Shown: in pieces, positions 47,661-58,699 of the stretch
Numbering within the stretch: position 1 is the first letter of the stretch
How the letters are laid out: every line of letters begins with the position of its first letter
NCBI GenBank assembly: GCA_021234155.1
Contig: JAJEKV010000021.1
Coordinates: 15,267,563-15,331,562 of the forward strand
Length of the DNA stretch: 64,000 bases
Source: Isoetes taiwanensis
Lineage: Eukaryota > Streptophyta > Lycopodiopsida > Isoetales > Isoetaceae
Direction: 5' to 3'
The notes under the pieces: model-generated
The model's database searches: none
What the model was told of the DNA's origin: nothing
Seen by the model: only the letters and a program-made list of their open reading frames with translations
Position numbers and translations under genes: made by a program

Positions 47661-48025
47661 CTCCCGATCCCGTATGTGAGTATGTTTTATTTTAATTAAA
47701 TTCGACAGCCATTAATGAGGCGACGCGGCCACTCGTCCGCCACGCAAAATACCGGGATACCAAAGGATTCGGGAGAGCACTCCGCCGATGTCGGCGAATC
47801 CAAGTCCGGGTGCCGCAACTCGCTGCTTTCAACCGACTATGCACACCGCTTTGTCGGGTGATTCAAGCGCACCGCTACGCGCCGCCGGCGGGCGGCAGCC
47901 CTTTTTACCTCCTCAGATTTATGCGTTCGGAGGTAAAATCAACCGTTTCACTCTGTTTTATTCTTTTCTAGCTAGTTTTTTACTATTTTCTACTATTCTT
48001 AACTAAATCTTACTGTGGCTTGCAG
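47661..48025 (+). other. 5' region of the Ulp1-like gene
   Basis: Unique sequence between array and gene. It ends in TCTTACTGTGGCTTGCAG, a good 3' splice site, so the first exon and promoter of the Ulp1-like gene may lie here. The stretch around 47,880-47,940 is GC-rich and the end is T-rich, as expected of an intron end. No start codon can be chosen. Confidence 0.4.
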
Positions 48026-49421
48026 ATGGACGAGTCCATGCACTTGGAAGTCAGCCTGAACACCAGTTTTGGCGAGAATGTTTGTTTTGACGAGGGCGCT
48101 TCTTATGCATTCAAGATTCCGGAGTTCCTCAAGACCGAAATGTAATCGGGGCCGGTGATGGAGTCCCCAAAGCCGACAGGGCAGGAAAAATCGGATGTGA
48201 GGAAGAAGCCAGAGGTGGAGGTGAACCCTGGAATTTCTGTGGACGCTCAACTGCTGGGTGATTTGAATGAGCAAGGGGGTGTAGACGAGGGTAAAGATGC
48301 AGCAAAGGGTCAGGTCATAGACAACGAGCCAGAACGTGCTCAAGAGTTTTTCGGGTTCGAAGAGGCCCCTGATTACACTTACAATCAGGGGACAAGGAGA
48401 TGGAAGTGCTTAATTGAGGACTGCACCAAAACTTACTCCAGGAAAGTTGAGCTCGAAAATCATAGGTTCAAATTACATGAATTGTATGATAAGTTCAGGG
48501 TTCCTGATGCGCCGAGGGGGAGGATTCCAAATCGAATACATTTGCCCAATGCAGAGCCCGCCAAGGCTAATGCCAATCAGCGTAAGAGGAGTTATGGGAA
48601 AGTGTCTGTGGCCAGAAGCTTGGATCCGGATTATAAATATACCCACAACCTGACCCAAAAATTGCAGAGGGCCAGGAAAGTGGCTGGAGTGGTGGCTGAT
48701 GAGCAAATCGAAATGGGTCTTCTGGATAAGGGCCAAAGGGAAGCCTTCGTTAATTTGCAAGTCTAGAGGAAGAAAGCAAGTGAATTGGAATGCCAACAAC
48801 TGCAGATTGAGGAGATAAAGTCACGGATCAGGAACAGGACTAAGCATTTAATCTCTGATGATGAGCTTTGGCCTCCTCTAACCAAAGAACAGGAGCAAAG
48901 CCAATTGGACCATGATGATGTGAGCGAGGACGTGGCTGCCGAGGCTGCAACAGGTGGTAACGTTTCGTCCCCACAGCCTAAACCTGTGTTGCCAAAGGTA
49001 CATCCAAAAACTCTTCCTCAAGCGTCCCAGCCCCAACCCCCAGAAATCCATTGAATACATGGCCCCTAACCGAACTCGGTTGAAGAACTTCCCCCAGAGA
49101 TCTCCTACTCCAACAGAAAAATATTCTTCCCAAGCCCAAAGAAGATTGTAAGATTATGTCAGATCATCTCTATTCGATTGATCCACATTTTCTAGATTCA
49201 AAATTACTACCAAAGGTGTTGATGCCGATCGATGGCAGTGTCCCTTCACTTTCAATTTCCCTATGGTGGTTGAGAGCCCCTTCATCAAGGTCGGCAGCAA
49301 GTCAGCAAATGTCGAGTTTTACATCCAGGAAGCCGAGGCCCTTAAATTTATGACAATTCCTTCTGGCCTCGGGGAAGTGGAGAGCGATGTGGACTCGGAT
49401 TGCATTGGTTCTTATCTCCTG
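48026..49421 (+). pseudogene. exon 1: C2H2 finger, basic and coiled region
   Basis: Reads MDESMHLEVSLNTSFGENV from 48,026. A C2H2 zinc finger is at about 48,407-48,481 (C-x4-C-x12-H-x4-H; KCLIEDCTKTY ... HRFKLH), followed by a basic stretch (NQRKRSYGKV) and, after TAG 48,764, a helical Glu/Lys/Gln-rich part (ELECQQLQIEEIKSRI). The last part, in another frame, ends with FTFNFPMVVESPFIKVGSKS and a GTAAGT donor. Both stops can be explained by C-to-T changes of Gln codons. Confidence 0.65.
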
Positions 49422-49544
49422 TAAGTTCTTAAGTTTGTGTGTTGAATTTCTTGAATTTCAGTTGATCATTGCTTGAATACTGTAGAACCCTAAAGTTTGT
49501 GTGTTGAATTTCATTTCATCATTGATTGAATACCTGTTGTACAG

Positions 49545-50195
49545 GATAATTCTGCACTCAATTCCTATCCAGAAAAGGTGCCATCATGTCTTCCTGCATC
49601 CTGCTGCATTCGGGCTGTTCTTGAGTGGAAGCAAGGCCGGGTTGGCAGGGGCTTATGACCAGTTTGCCAAGCTCATCCCTGATAACCCGTTTGGTAAGGC
49701 AAGCTGGAAGATCCAGACAACACAATTCTACTATATTCCTGTCAATGCTGGGTAAACTCTTTGGCTTGATTAATTATGTTTTCAATCTATTTTAAGTGCC
49801 TTTCAATTTGCTATTTCTTAGTGGCCATTGGAGCCTTTTCATCCTAGTAACTGATGGCCTAGCCTGTGCTCGGCTTGGGAAGCCCTGCCCTTGCATCCTT
49901 CACCTTGATTCCTATGATCCCTTGCATGCATCTACCCGAGAATTTGTCACACTGTAAGTATTCCTCCCTATCTTTCCTATTCCATCTTTTGCCTTATGAT
50001 TTAAGCTAATTTGTTATTGATACTCGCAAATTCCTCACAGACGTGTTTAAGAGGTGGAATGAGGAAAGTGCATTGCATAATGCACCCTGCATTCCATTAG
50101 AAACTCCCCAACAGCACAATAATTCAGACTGTGGTGTGTATGTCATAAATTATGTGAAGAAATTTGTTAGAGACATCTGTGGCAAGGAGGATAAT
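49545..50195 (+). CDS. Ulp1 catalytic exons 2-4
   Basis: Exon 2 (49,545-49,751) reads HVFLHPAAFGLFLSGSKAGL and joins in phase to exon 3 (49,822-49,953), forming NAGGHWSLFILV. Exon 4 holds the PLETPQQHNNSDCGVYVINY block and ends before GTGAGT at 50,195. The acceptor of exon 4 is unclear: CACAG at 50,040 puts the join out of frame, whereas DTRKFLTDVFKRW reads well from about 50,020. Catalytic residues are all present and there are no stops inside. Confidence 0.75.
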
Positions 50196-51736
50196 GTGAG
50201 TCTCTTAGAGTTTATGTAATTTTTTGTTAGCACACCAGCCCTACCGGGCCTACAGCCTTTCTTGCAATTCTAACCTATCCACGTGTAATTTCCATGTCAT
50301 CAAAATCTGATGTGCCTTATTTTGCACCATCAGATCTTGGCTTTTGCAAATCTAAGGCCAGGGAAATTAGAAAATCTTCCAAAAATGGGCACGGAGATGG
50401 AAAGGGTCACGGAGTAACTGCCTTTTCTTTTTTTCAAGCCTCCTTTTTTGAAATTTTATTAACGCAACTAGGGCGGTCGCCTCGGGGCAGGCAAGCTTCT
50501 CTTCTATCTTCGGACACCGGATCTCTGAGTCCGATTAGTCCTTTGCTTTCTGTTGCACATCTCCAGAATGTGTTGTTTTAGGTCTTCAATCACTTTAAGG
50601 TTACAATGGAGCCAGGACTTCAATGCCTTTAAAGGGTCGCCGTATGCAGAAGCCGATTGCTGTATCATGATTTTTTTCCTTTCTTTGGCGGTGGCGTTCC
50701 TCCAAGTCGGACGTGATACTGTGAAGATCGAGCAGAGAAGAGCGGTAGAGCACAACCATTATCAGGCCCGGTCATCTGTCTTCTGATGAATATGTCAAAA
50801 ACCTGCCCCCTTTATCTCTGTTTTTCTATGTTCGCAACTGCTTTTTGTTGTTGGGTTAAGCTGCACTACAGCACTATATTTCTTGGCATGAATGGAATGT
50901 TACTTGCCATCTAAAGCCTGAAGTCTGCTCAATCCGGTGCAATTAGGTAATGGCAGTTTTCGCTTCAAGATGGATGTGAACGCTTTTTCTTAACTTTTGT
51001 AGAACTTGGTGCATGGTTGATGCATCAACTGGTTTTAAGTTGAGATTTGAAGTAACTTTTCTTGAATTATGCTGACATATACTTAGTGTCTCGTATTGAT
51101 ACCAACAAGTTTTTAATTACGCTTCTGAGGTAATAATCCTATCTTGGGCAGGTAAAGTTCTGATGTGAACCGGGAATTATGATGGACCTATAGCTTCAAA
51201 TGGCTGGTACTGGTCAGGGTTTCCTTGGGGTGACAGAGCCCACATCAACAGCTGGTCCATCAGAAGTTGATTTGATAAGGACCCGTTGTTAGTTCACTTA
51301 GAATGGAGCGTTTTTTAAATATTATGCTACTCATAAGGAACGTCAAGGCATCTAGAATGCCATTTCAATCACTGAAATTATCTGCGTACAAGAGTCATTC
51401 CAGTACTCATGTCTTTTGTTACAAGACATCTTCCTGCACCCTTCCTTGCAATTATAGCCTATCCACCTAGCATCTCCACCTCAGCCAAATCACATGTGGC
51501 ATTAAAAAAAGCCGTTGGATCTTCATTTTCCGAAATCTAAGGTTGAGAAAATTAGAAAATAGCCAAGAAAAAGACACGCAGATACCAGAGGGCGCCAGTT
51601 TGATTCCTTCAGATCATCCATGTTGTTTCGTTTTCCTTTTTAGATTAGACCCGAGTTTCACATCTGCCTCATTTGGTTCGACCTAGTGTGAAACAACCAA
51701 CAAAGGGAGCAAATCTCTGTACAAGCCTTTTCGGCC

Positions 51737-52656
51737 ATGGCCAAGGGAACAAGGATCCTCCCCATCAGTATGGGGTATCAAAGGCCTTTGAAGGATCGTC
51801 CGAGTTTGTGCACTAAAATACCACATGGATCCTGTTCTGACGCCAAGAATGCATGTCTATTCTGGTATGGAAACTGGAAGGCCTCCGTCAAGCATATTAT
51901 CAAGGATTTTTGCACTCTATATTTGCAAAAACAGAGGAAGAACCACCTGTGGCAAAATGGTGGCAGACTATAAGGCTTTACACAGATCAAACGGGCTAGA
52001 ACATCACAGAATCTGTGATCATGGCCAAGAAGCACGAAGCCTACTACTCACATGGCCATAGTCTGACAAGGTTAAGTGTTCAAGAAGTGATAAAATCTAC
52101 ACTAAAAGAAAACGGTGATACTGTGCCAGTAAATTCACATGGAGGTTTGTATCTAGTACTTACTTCTGAGGATGTAGAAATGCAAGAGCTTGCAGGATAG
52201 TCTGTGGATTTCATTACTTTACATTTCCTTCAATAGGTGGATCCACTTTGCCATATGCTTGGATAGGTCATTCAGGAAAGGAATGTCCAAAAGTCCGTAT
52301 GCACTTTTGCGCCTCCTTCTATATGATGAATATCAAACCTATGAAATCACCCAAAGAAGAATATTGGTGTGGATGTGATGATCGTGCAGTTTCACACTTG
52401 GCCATGAACTTGCAGAAATTTCTTCCAATCCTTTGATGTCCGGTATGTTGGCCAGATGCTACCGCTCCTACGTAAATAGCGCATCTTTCCGGCTGGAATC
52501 TTTGGCAAAGGTGGAGGTGGTGGCTACCTTGGTGGTGTCCTTATCGACCATAATGAAGCTAGCTTCAACATGCATGGTATCAAAGGCTGGAAATATCTTG
52601 TTCACCAATTTGGAGCCCAGCTTTAAATGCCTATTCAGTCCTAATGCTCTTGCTTG
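51737..52656 (+). pseudogene. EXORDIUM-like (EXO/EXL, phosphate-induced protein 1) pseudogene
   Basis: EXO/EXL proteins are secreted plant proteins of about 300-340 residues linked to brassinosteroid- and carbon-responsive growth. The family's blocks appear in order in this intronless stretch but in changing frames: WYGNWKASVKHIIKDF (51,870), VAKWW near 51,955, YSHGHSLTRLSVQEVIKS (52,043), [15 protein letters not shown] (52,131), [20 protein letters not shown] (52,205), [14 protein letters not shown], and a Gly-rich end with HGIKGWKYLVHQFG (52,595). At least five frameshifts and the loss of the signal peptide show a dead copy. EXO genes are normally intronless, so absence of introns does not prove retroposition. 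It lies in the Ulp1 gene's last intron, same strand. Confidence 0.8.
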
Positions 52657-52998
52657 ATCTCATTCTCGATCTTGTTCCGCTTTGTCTATACCGCTTGAAA
52701 GAGTACACATTTAGGGTATAAATTGATTATGTAAATCATGCTACTATACCTAAACCAAAGAGTACATCATAGCTAAGAGAGGATTTCTTGTTCGATATAA
52801 GTTTTTTTTTTTTTCAAGAACACTTTCTTCAATTTGTCTTTCCTTGTGTTGTTTAAACATGGCGCTTTTTAGTTTAGAATCGTAACAAATCTGCTTTCGC
52901 CCTCGCCGATTAATTACCCAAAACCTCGAATATACATCATGATGAGCCCGACAAGTTTCTCGCTTTTAAGCATTGGAACAACGGATCTGCTTAAAATC

Positions 52999-53258
52999 CC
53001 CCTGGGTGCGCATTTAAAAACCGCATAAAAAACATAAAAGGCGGTACTGTAGGGTTTTTTTTTTGGGCCAAAACCGTACCGTATAAGTATGGGAGGGGAT
53101 TTTTTTTGCTTGAATTCCGTATATATTTTGAAGGAAATATGGTAGGGGTATATGAAATATAAGGGATATTTTTGTAGGAAAATCCCGTATAAGGGATAAT
53201 TTCTCTTGACCCTATGCACGCACATGCCATATAGACTTCACATTGTGTGCATCCCCCG
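52999..53258. mobile_element. possible 260-bp MITE with 10-bp flanking duplication
   Basis: GCTTAAAATC stands on both sides (52,989-52,998 and 53,259-53,268). The ends are weakly inverted: GGGTGCGCATTT inside the left end against GGATGCACACAAT inside the right end. The interior is AT-rich with runs of T. Duplication length would suit a Mutator-type MITE (usually 9 bp). The imperfect ends leave doubt. Confidence 0.4.
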
Positions 53259-54714
53259 GCTTAAAATCACTGCACAAACAAGTGGTATCGCACTGAAATT
53301 CTCATAGGATCTTGTACAAAGGATGGACTTTAATGTATCCTCATGTTTCTTGCACTAGAGTTGAGATTTCTAGCAATATAAATATGAAAATGCTCGTCTT
53401 TTCTTCTAGAATGATAAGCCCACCAAAGTGTTCCTTTTATGTTGATTGGAACCTGATTGATCACATGCACTTGTGTTTTCTTCTACCATCTTCTTTGTAC
53501 TTGAAGCATAAGCTGATCCTCTATCTTATTTTTTCCTTACAATGCCTTCTCTCTTGTTCAATGTAATGCTCTTGATGATTACGAAAGCATCTTGTTGTAC
53601 AAATCATAGACTACATATATTGCTGCTAGTCTATTCTAAGAACTGCTAGCATTGATGATCTATAATTTAATGTACCCTCTTAAGCAATGCTTTTTTAATT
53701 CTCAAGAAGATGACTCATCATGAAACTAGCAAAGCTTACAAAATTGATGCGACTTACAAAATTGATGCGAAATGAGCTTGTAATATGATGCAAAATATCT
53801 TGTAATATTATCCATTCTAATCTTGTGATATTATCAATTCTGTGAAGACTATTTATAGCTTCTTACTATATAATTCATCTAACTTCCATGCTTAATATTG
53901 CAAGTTTTTTTGAGAGCACAAATTAACATATGGGCTTCATTAAACTAGTCAAATAGTTTTTACGGAAGAATCTGGATAAGCCAACCCAATCATCTTATGC
54001 ATACTTGACAAATTCACAATCGATAGCAGCTCAAGGAAGCAACCTAAACATAGTGTTCTTAGATCATGGAGGAATTGAACAATATGCCAATAGTCTACAA
54101 GTTGTAACCATATATGCTTAATTTACTGTCAAGATGAGAAAAACTTGGGTAGCATGTTTAGATGCCAATGTTCTATTCGAGCATATTGTTTCTCGTCTCA
54201 ATTCATTTCATGTGTTGCAAATGATATTGTTTGCTAAACAACGGAAAAAAAGCTCCAAACATTCAATTAGGTACAAGCCAAAAAGAACACAAATGTGTAG
54301 ACCAAGCCAAACGTGCAGACCAACTATGAAGAAATACATACGCCAAACGAGAAACTTAAGGCATATGATTTACCAACTCAAAACAAATTCAAACAAGAAA
54401 ATAGCCCCAGACATTTGCAAATACAAATCGTTTGACGACTGCTTCGAGATTGAGATCCTTCATACCACAACCTCCCAAAGGGAAGCAGGTACAACAGAAG
54501 AAAACCTAATTCAAAAGCACCAAACCATCCAACATGGCTATAACAGCCTCAACTCAACTTTTAGCTAGTCCAAGAAATACTAATTCCTTCTGCGAAAGGA
54601 AATACATTATTTGACAACCACGATCTCATCATGCCATTTCTTCCTTAAATAGATTAGACTTAGCTATAATAAGACAATTGATACCAAGTCAAAATAAAAA
54701 CCCAACAAGTCTTA

Positions 54715-55083
54715 GGGCCTTTTCACATGATGTCTTAAAATGTGGCTGTCCCATTTCATATAAGACATCATTTGTGACTTCAAAGCAAAAAAAAATAAGA
54801 CACACAAATATAAGTTGTTTTCACACTACAGGGTGTCTTATACAAATGAGACACCTCACAAAATAAGACCATCTATTATTTTGAATATGATTGGTCAATA
54901 AGTGGTGTCTTATTTTATGGAAAGGTCTTCATTTCACTTACCGAACCTATCCAAACCTATCTGAACATAAATAAGACATGTCTTATTTCTAATAGTGTGA
55001 AAACAACCTCACCCTCTTCCGTTTAAATGGCATCCTTCTATTGGACACTACTAAAAACTTTTAAAAGTTGTGTGAAAAAGCCT
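54715..55083. mobile_element. Tourist/PIF-Harbinger-like MITE, 369 bp
   Basis: Bounded by the trinucleotide TTA on both sides (54,712-54,714 and 55,084-55,086), the target duplication of PIF/Harbinger elements. Terminal inverted repeats: GGGCCTTTTCACATGATG at the left and, from the right end inward, AGGCTTTTTCACACAACT. The interior has many short copies of AATAAGACA and its complement. No coding capacity. It sits about 95 bp upstream of the last Ulp1 exon. Confidence 0.8.
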
Positions 55084-55540
55084 TTACCTTGCTAAAGCCT
55101 TCTGGTGTGCTTCTTGCTAGTTTCTTTTTTGTGTGTGCATGTTATCAGTTCATGGCTGAATGCATGTTTTCATGCAGGTTCTGATTAATCGTGATTGGTT
55201 CAAAAAAGAAGATATAGATTGCATGAGGTCAGGCTACAAGATAATGCTCCAGAAACTCCACGAATGCTTGGCTGCAGGGAAGTCCACCTTTCACTTACCC
55301 CAGGGTGGCACGGGTGATAGTAGACCCTAGACCTGCTTACTGATTCATGGTCCTTGACATTTTGGTAAAAATCTGTGAATGTGATAATCTGAAAACTTTA
55401 ATGTGAATATTTGCTATAACACTTGAATGTGAATCTGTATGGTAAGAGGTGTATAAAAACTGAAACATATAATCTGATGAGGGCCCTGATTTTGGCTTTT
55501 GAGTTAGTGTAATTGTATTGGTTTATAAAAGTGCAATGGC

Positions 55541-55886
55541 TCAATGCTTGAAAGTTTAATGTTTCAAAGCTTATTAAAAATAATACTTCAATGTTTCATT
55601 GTTTCTAAGGTCTATGAAAAATAATTAGGTTCAATACATATTAACATATTCCGTGTGATCCCGGAGGAGGGGAGATCACAATATTCCAAGACATATTTCA
55701 ATGGTTAAGGTCGGGCTATGAAAAATAATTAAGTTCAATGCATATTAACATATTCAATGCTTGAAAGTTTAATGTTTCAAAGCTTATTAAAATTAATACT
55801 TCAATGTTTCATTGTTTCTAAGGTCTATGAAAAATAATTAAGTTCAATGCATATTAACATATTCCGTGTGATCCCGGAGGAGGGGA
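55541..55886. repeat. 213-bp tandem duplication at the array edge
   Basis: TCAATGCTTGAAAGTTTAAT and the following ~130 bp occur at 55,541 and again at 55,754, each copy ending in CCGTGTGATCCCGGAGGAGG. The duplication therefore includes the first GC-rich unit of the right array. Confidence 0.85.
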
Positions 55887-56095
55887 TCACCAAGGAGGCG
55901 GATGCGGGATCCCGGAGGACGGAATCTCGTTTTAATTATTGTGTGATCCCGGAGGATGGGATCACCAAGTAGGCGGATGCGGGATCCCGAAGGAGGGGAT
56001 CCCGTATGAATTATCCTGTGATCCCGGAGGTCGGGATCACCAATGAGGCGGACGCGTGATCCCGGAGGACGGGATCACCAAGAAGGCCATCACAA
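55658..56095 (+). repeat. GC-rich tandem array, right inverted terminus
   Basis: Units of about 75 bp (starting near 55,866, 55,942 and 56,016), each with two GATCCCGGAGGA blocks and GAGGCGGATGCGGGATCCC. The reverse complement, GTCCGCCTCATTGGTGATCC, matches the units of the left array, so the two arrays are inverted repeats around the Ulp1 gene. Confidence 0.8.
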
Positions 56096-56339
56096 TTTGT
56101 TGGACAATTCTTTTAAGGCGGACATGGGTAAACTCTTAACTTGAACCTTAACAAGACCATAATGAGACAAGACAATGAAGCCCAATGAATTCAGATTTTT
56201 CACACCCAGTATAGAAACATCACCATGAACTCAAAACTTATCCAAGTGCAATACATCCATACGCTCATGAGTGGCTTCAAAAGGTGTCAATGAACAATAA
56301 ACAACAACAAACTCACAATGCACTCCCGAACAAACATTC

Positions 56340-58640
56340 TCACAATAGGCCCTCCATCTCAACTTGCTTCCAACTCTTCTTGGTTTCCTTGTCTTTCCTC
56401 TTCCCAATTTCTATCAGAGGCTTGAGCCTTGCCAAACTATTACCACACTCCTCTTCGACTGCATTAGTGGGGATACATGTTATGGTTCTGTTAAAGTTTG
56501 TGCAGCCAACATCATCCATTCTTTCAAGCCGCGTGTCGAGTTGTCTCATGAGTGAATCAGTTGCAATTAGCATGCCTGGATCTTTTTCTGCCCTTGACAC
56601 CACTCTAGCAATTACTTCTTGTAAGGATGTCCTTGTCTTATCCAGGCTAATCCTTGTCTCCTTTTGAGATGGAGACTCGTCCAAGCTTACAATCTCGGCC
56701 ACATCTTCATATGTGGTTTCCTCCCCATGAAAGGCCCCATGAAATAGATCCTTGCATGGCCTCAAGTGGTCCATGCCCCCACCAATTGCCCCATATTGGG
56801 ATCCAAGCACATGTAATGCCCAACATTTGCATGACCTTAACCTGGTGCTTACATAAGTTGTCCTTGGCTCCCCAGGGACAGCCACAGCATGCCCAGTTCT
56901 TGTGTGCCCCGTTCACAAAGTATAGTCCTTGCCCTAGAGTGCGTTCACTTTGCACTTCTGCCTCACCTTCTTCGAAGTTAGTGAATGTGACCTGTTCATC
57001 AGCAATCTTCCTTGCACCTCGTATGGCACACTGTACTATCTCTTCCTGGGAGGTGTTCACCACAAACCCTGCTTCCTTCATGGACCTAGATGACAAGAGA
57101 ATTATGTACTTGCAAAATCAAAATAGGCTAGAGAAGATGATTAGAAGTTATACCTGATGTATGCCATGTGTGTCTCCACGTTGTTGGTTAGAATGTAGAG
57201 CAGCCAATCAATCCTCCGTCCTCGGAGTGCTCGTTTTGAAATGCCCAGGCGCCTTTTCAAGGCACAACGCCATGCCTCTATGGCTGCATTAGTCTCTTGG
57301 TTGGAGTGAGGGTACATCCTTGTAGCCAATGCCCATTGGAAAATGTTTTTGGTCCACTCCTTAAGCCGCCAACTTGGGGTATTGAGGATACTTCCTCACT
57401 AAGTCTTCCAATTTCTTAGTGGCCTCCCTCCTTACTGCCTCCCTATACTCTTCACCGTAGACATTGTCCCCTAGAGGACCTTCCGTTCCCCGCACATAAT
57501 GTAACCAAGTTCCTTGAACAGATCGTTACGTGCCACCTTGTTCTTGATGTTCTTCTGCAACCACTTGATCCAAGCCCTCCTCACGTGCCATATGCAAATT
57601 TGCACGGGCACACTAGGAAAAACCTATGGAAATAAACAATGTTAGTACATATAGAATTCTCCCAAGGATTAGAGTTTGACAAGTTACTTCTTTCACGACC
57701 TTTATCTCAGCATGGGCATCATTTGTAATGATGCAAGAAGGTTGCCAATCAGGATCATCTTGGCATAAGGATTCCTTTAGTGCTTGCATCCACTTTGTTA
57801 TAGCTCCACTCTTTTGAGAATTGGTAAGAACGTAAGCCAATGGTAAATCATTGGAATACTCATCAAAGGCGATAAGTGTGAAAAGATAGAACCTGCATTA
57901 AAACATACACAATAATCAAATCAACTCAATGTACGAGGAGCACACACACTAAAAGTTGAGGAAGAACCGCACCTTTTATCGTTTGTTTTGAAAGTAGAGT
58001 CCATGCAAATGGCTCTGTTCTTACCAAATCTCAACATGGACTCCCTTTGGATTGGAGTCATAACTCCTAATTGAAACAAGTCTACGTGCTCATGCATGAA
58101 CACAAAATCTTGGTGTTGTTGAACCCACATGTGAATGCTAGTGGGAAGATCTTCATGTAGCTTCCATGTGTTACAAACGACTCCCTTTTCAACATTGTAC
58201 ACGTCCCAAATTTTTAACACGTCATCCCTACACATGCTTTCCTGTCCATTCACTTCAAGTCTCAACCTCCACCTCTCTTCATGCATGTTCATGACACTAC
58301 GTGGCGTGTGCCATTGGACAAGCTTCTCTCTTACCCATTCCTTCAATTCTTGTGAGATCCAGGGTGCTAGCTTGAACTTAATTCCGGAGGATGGGTCAAT
58401 GGCCTACCATGGCAGGGCAAACCTTGGATATTCTTGTGATCAAACCCATAATAAGTGATATGTGAAAATTCTGGAGGAAATAGAGTTGCCTGATTGTGAA
58501 ATGGCACTGGCAGCCCCTATGTATGCCCTCTCCCCTCTCAACCCTTTTCCTATGTGTGCCCGGTGGACGTGGTCTATCCTCAACCACATGAGTGTTTGAT
58601 GCCTTGTCTTGAGGTCCATATGAACACCAGTATCTGTATT
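56340..58640 (-). pseudogene. Mutator-like (MULE) transposase with SWIM finger
   Basis: Exons (right to left): 58,633-57,973, 57,892-57,688, 57,623-57,154, 57,085-56,340, with proper splice signals. The N-terminal part has RGCQCHFTIRQLY. The transposase core has its first Asp in ICMDSTFKTND (about 57,990), its second in TNDAHAEIKVVKE (about 57,700), the CIWHVRRAW block, and a probable catalytic Glu in NQETNAAIEAW (about 57,280). A SWIM zinc finger CxCxnCxH (WACCGCPWGAKDNLCKHQVK) lies near 56,860. The C-terminal tail is charged and helical. Frameshifts near 58,405, 57,400-57,470 and 56,820 disable it. Known MULE transposases cut and join DNA at long terminal inverted repeats. The gene converges on the Ulp1 gene and may belong to the same element. 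Confidence 0.82.
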
Positions 58641-58699
58641 GTGCATTACAAGTTAGTTTTGATCTACTAGGTGTAATCCTAACGACAAGCACATCAAAT

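Larger units (their letters stand above)
50196..55177 (+). other. large last intron of the Ulp1-like gene
   Basis: 4,982 bp with GTGAGT donor and TTTTCATGCAG acceptor; the reading frame is continuous across it (DN/VLINRDWFKKEDIDC). It contains a decayed EXORDIUM-like gene, two MITE-like elements and a diverged direct repeat of about 130 bp (around 50,255-50,385 and 51,440-51,570; CTTGCAATT-TA-CCTATCCAC in both). Confidence 0.65.
48026..55330 (+). pseudogene. Ulp1/C48-type SUMO-protease-like gene with C2H2 finger
   Basis: Five exons can be followed: 48,026-49,421, 49,545-49,751, 49,822-49,953, about 50,041-50,195, and 55,178-55,330 (stop at 55,328). The Ulp1 fold carries its catalytic residues: His in GGHWSLFILV (49,826), Asp in LHLDSYDP (49,907), Gln in TPQQHN (about 50,109) and Cys in SDCGVYVINYV (50,130). 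Known Ulp1 enzymes remove SUMO; Ulp1-like proteins carried by plant transposons are of unknown substrate. Exon 1 is broken by TAA 48,143 and TAG 48,764 and by frameshifts near 49,040, 49,150 and 49,220, so this copy is probably dead although the protease exons are open. The last intron is 4,982 bp. Flanking inverted arrays and the adjacent MULE transposase suggest a transposon gene rather than a host gene. Confidence 0.75.

Noticed and set aside
52914-53225. 103-codon minus-strand Tyr/Lys-rich frame
   Set aside because: Falls inside the AT-rich possible MITE; composition reflects T and A runs.
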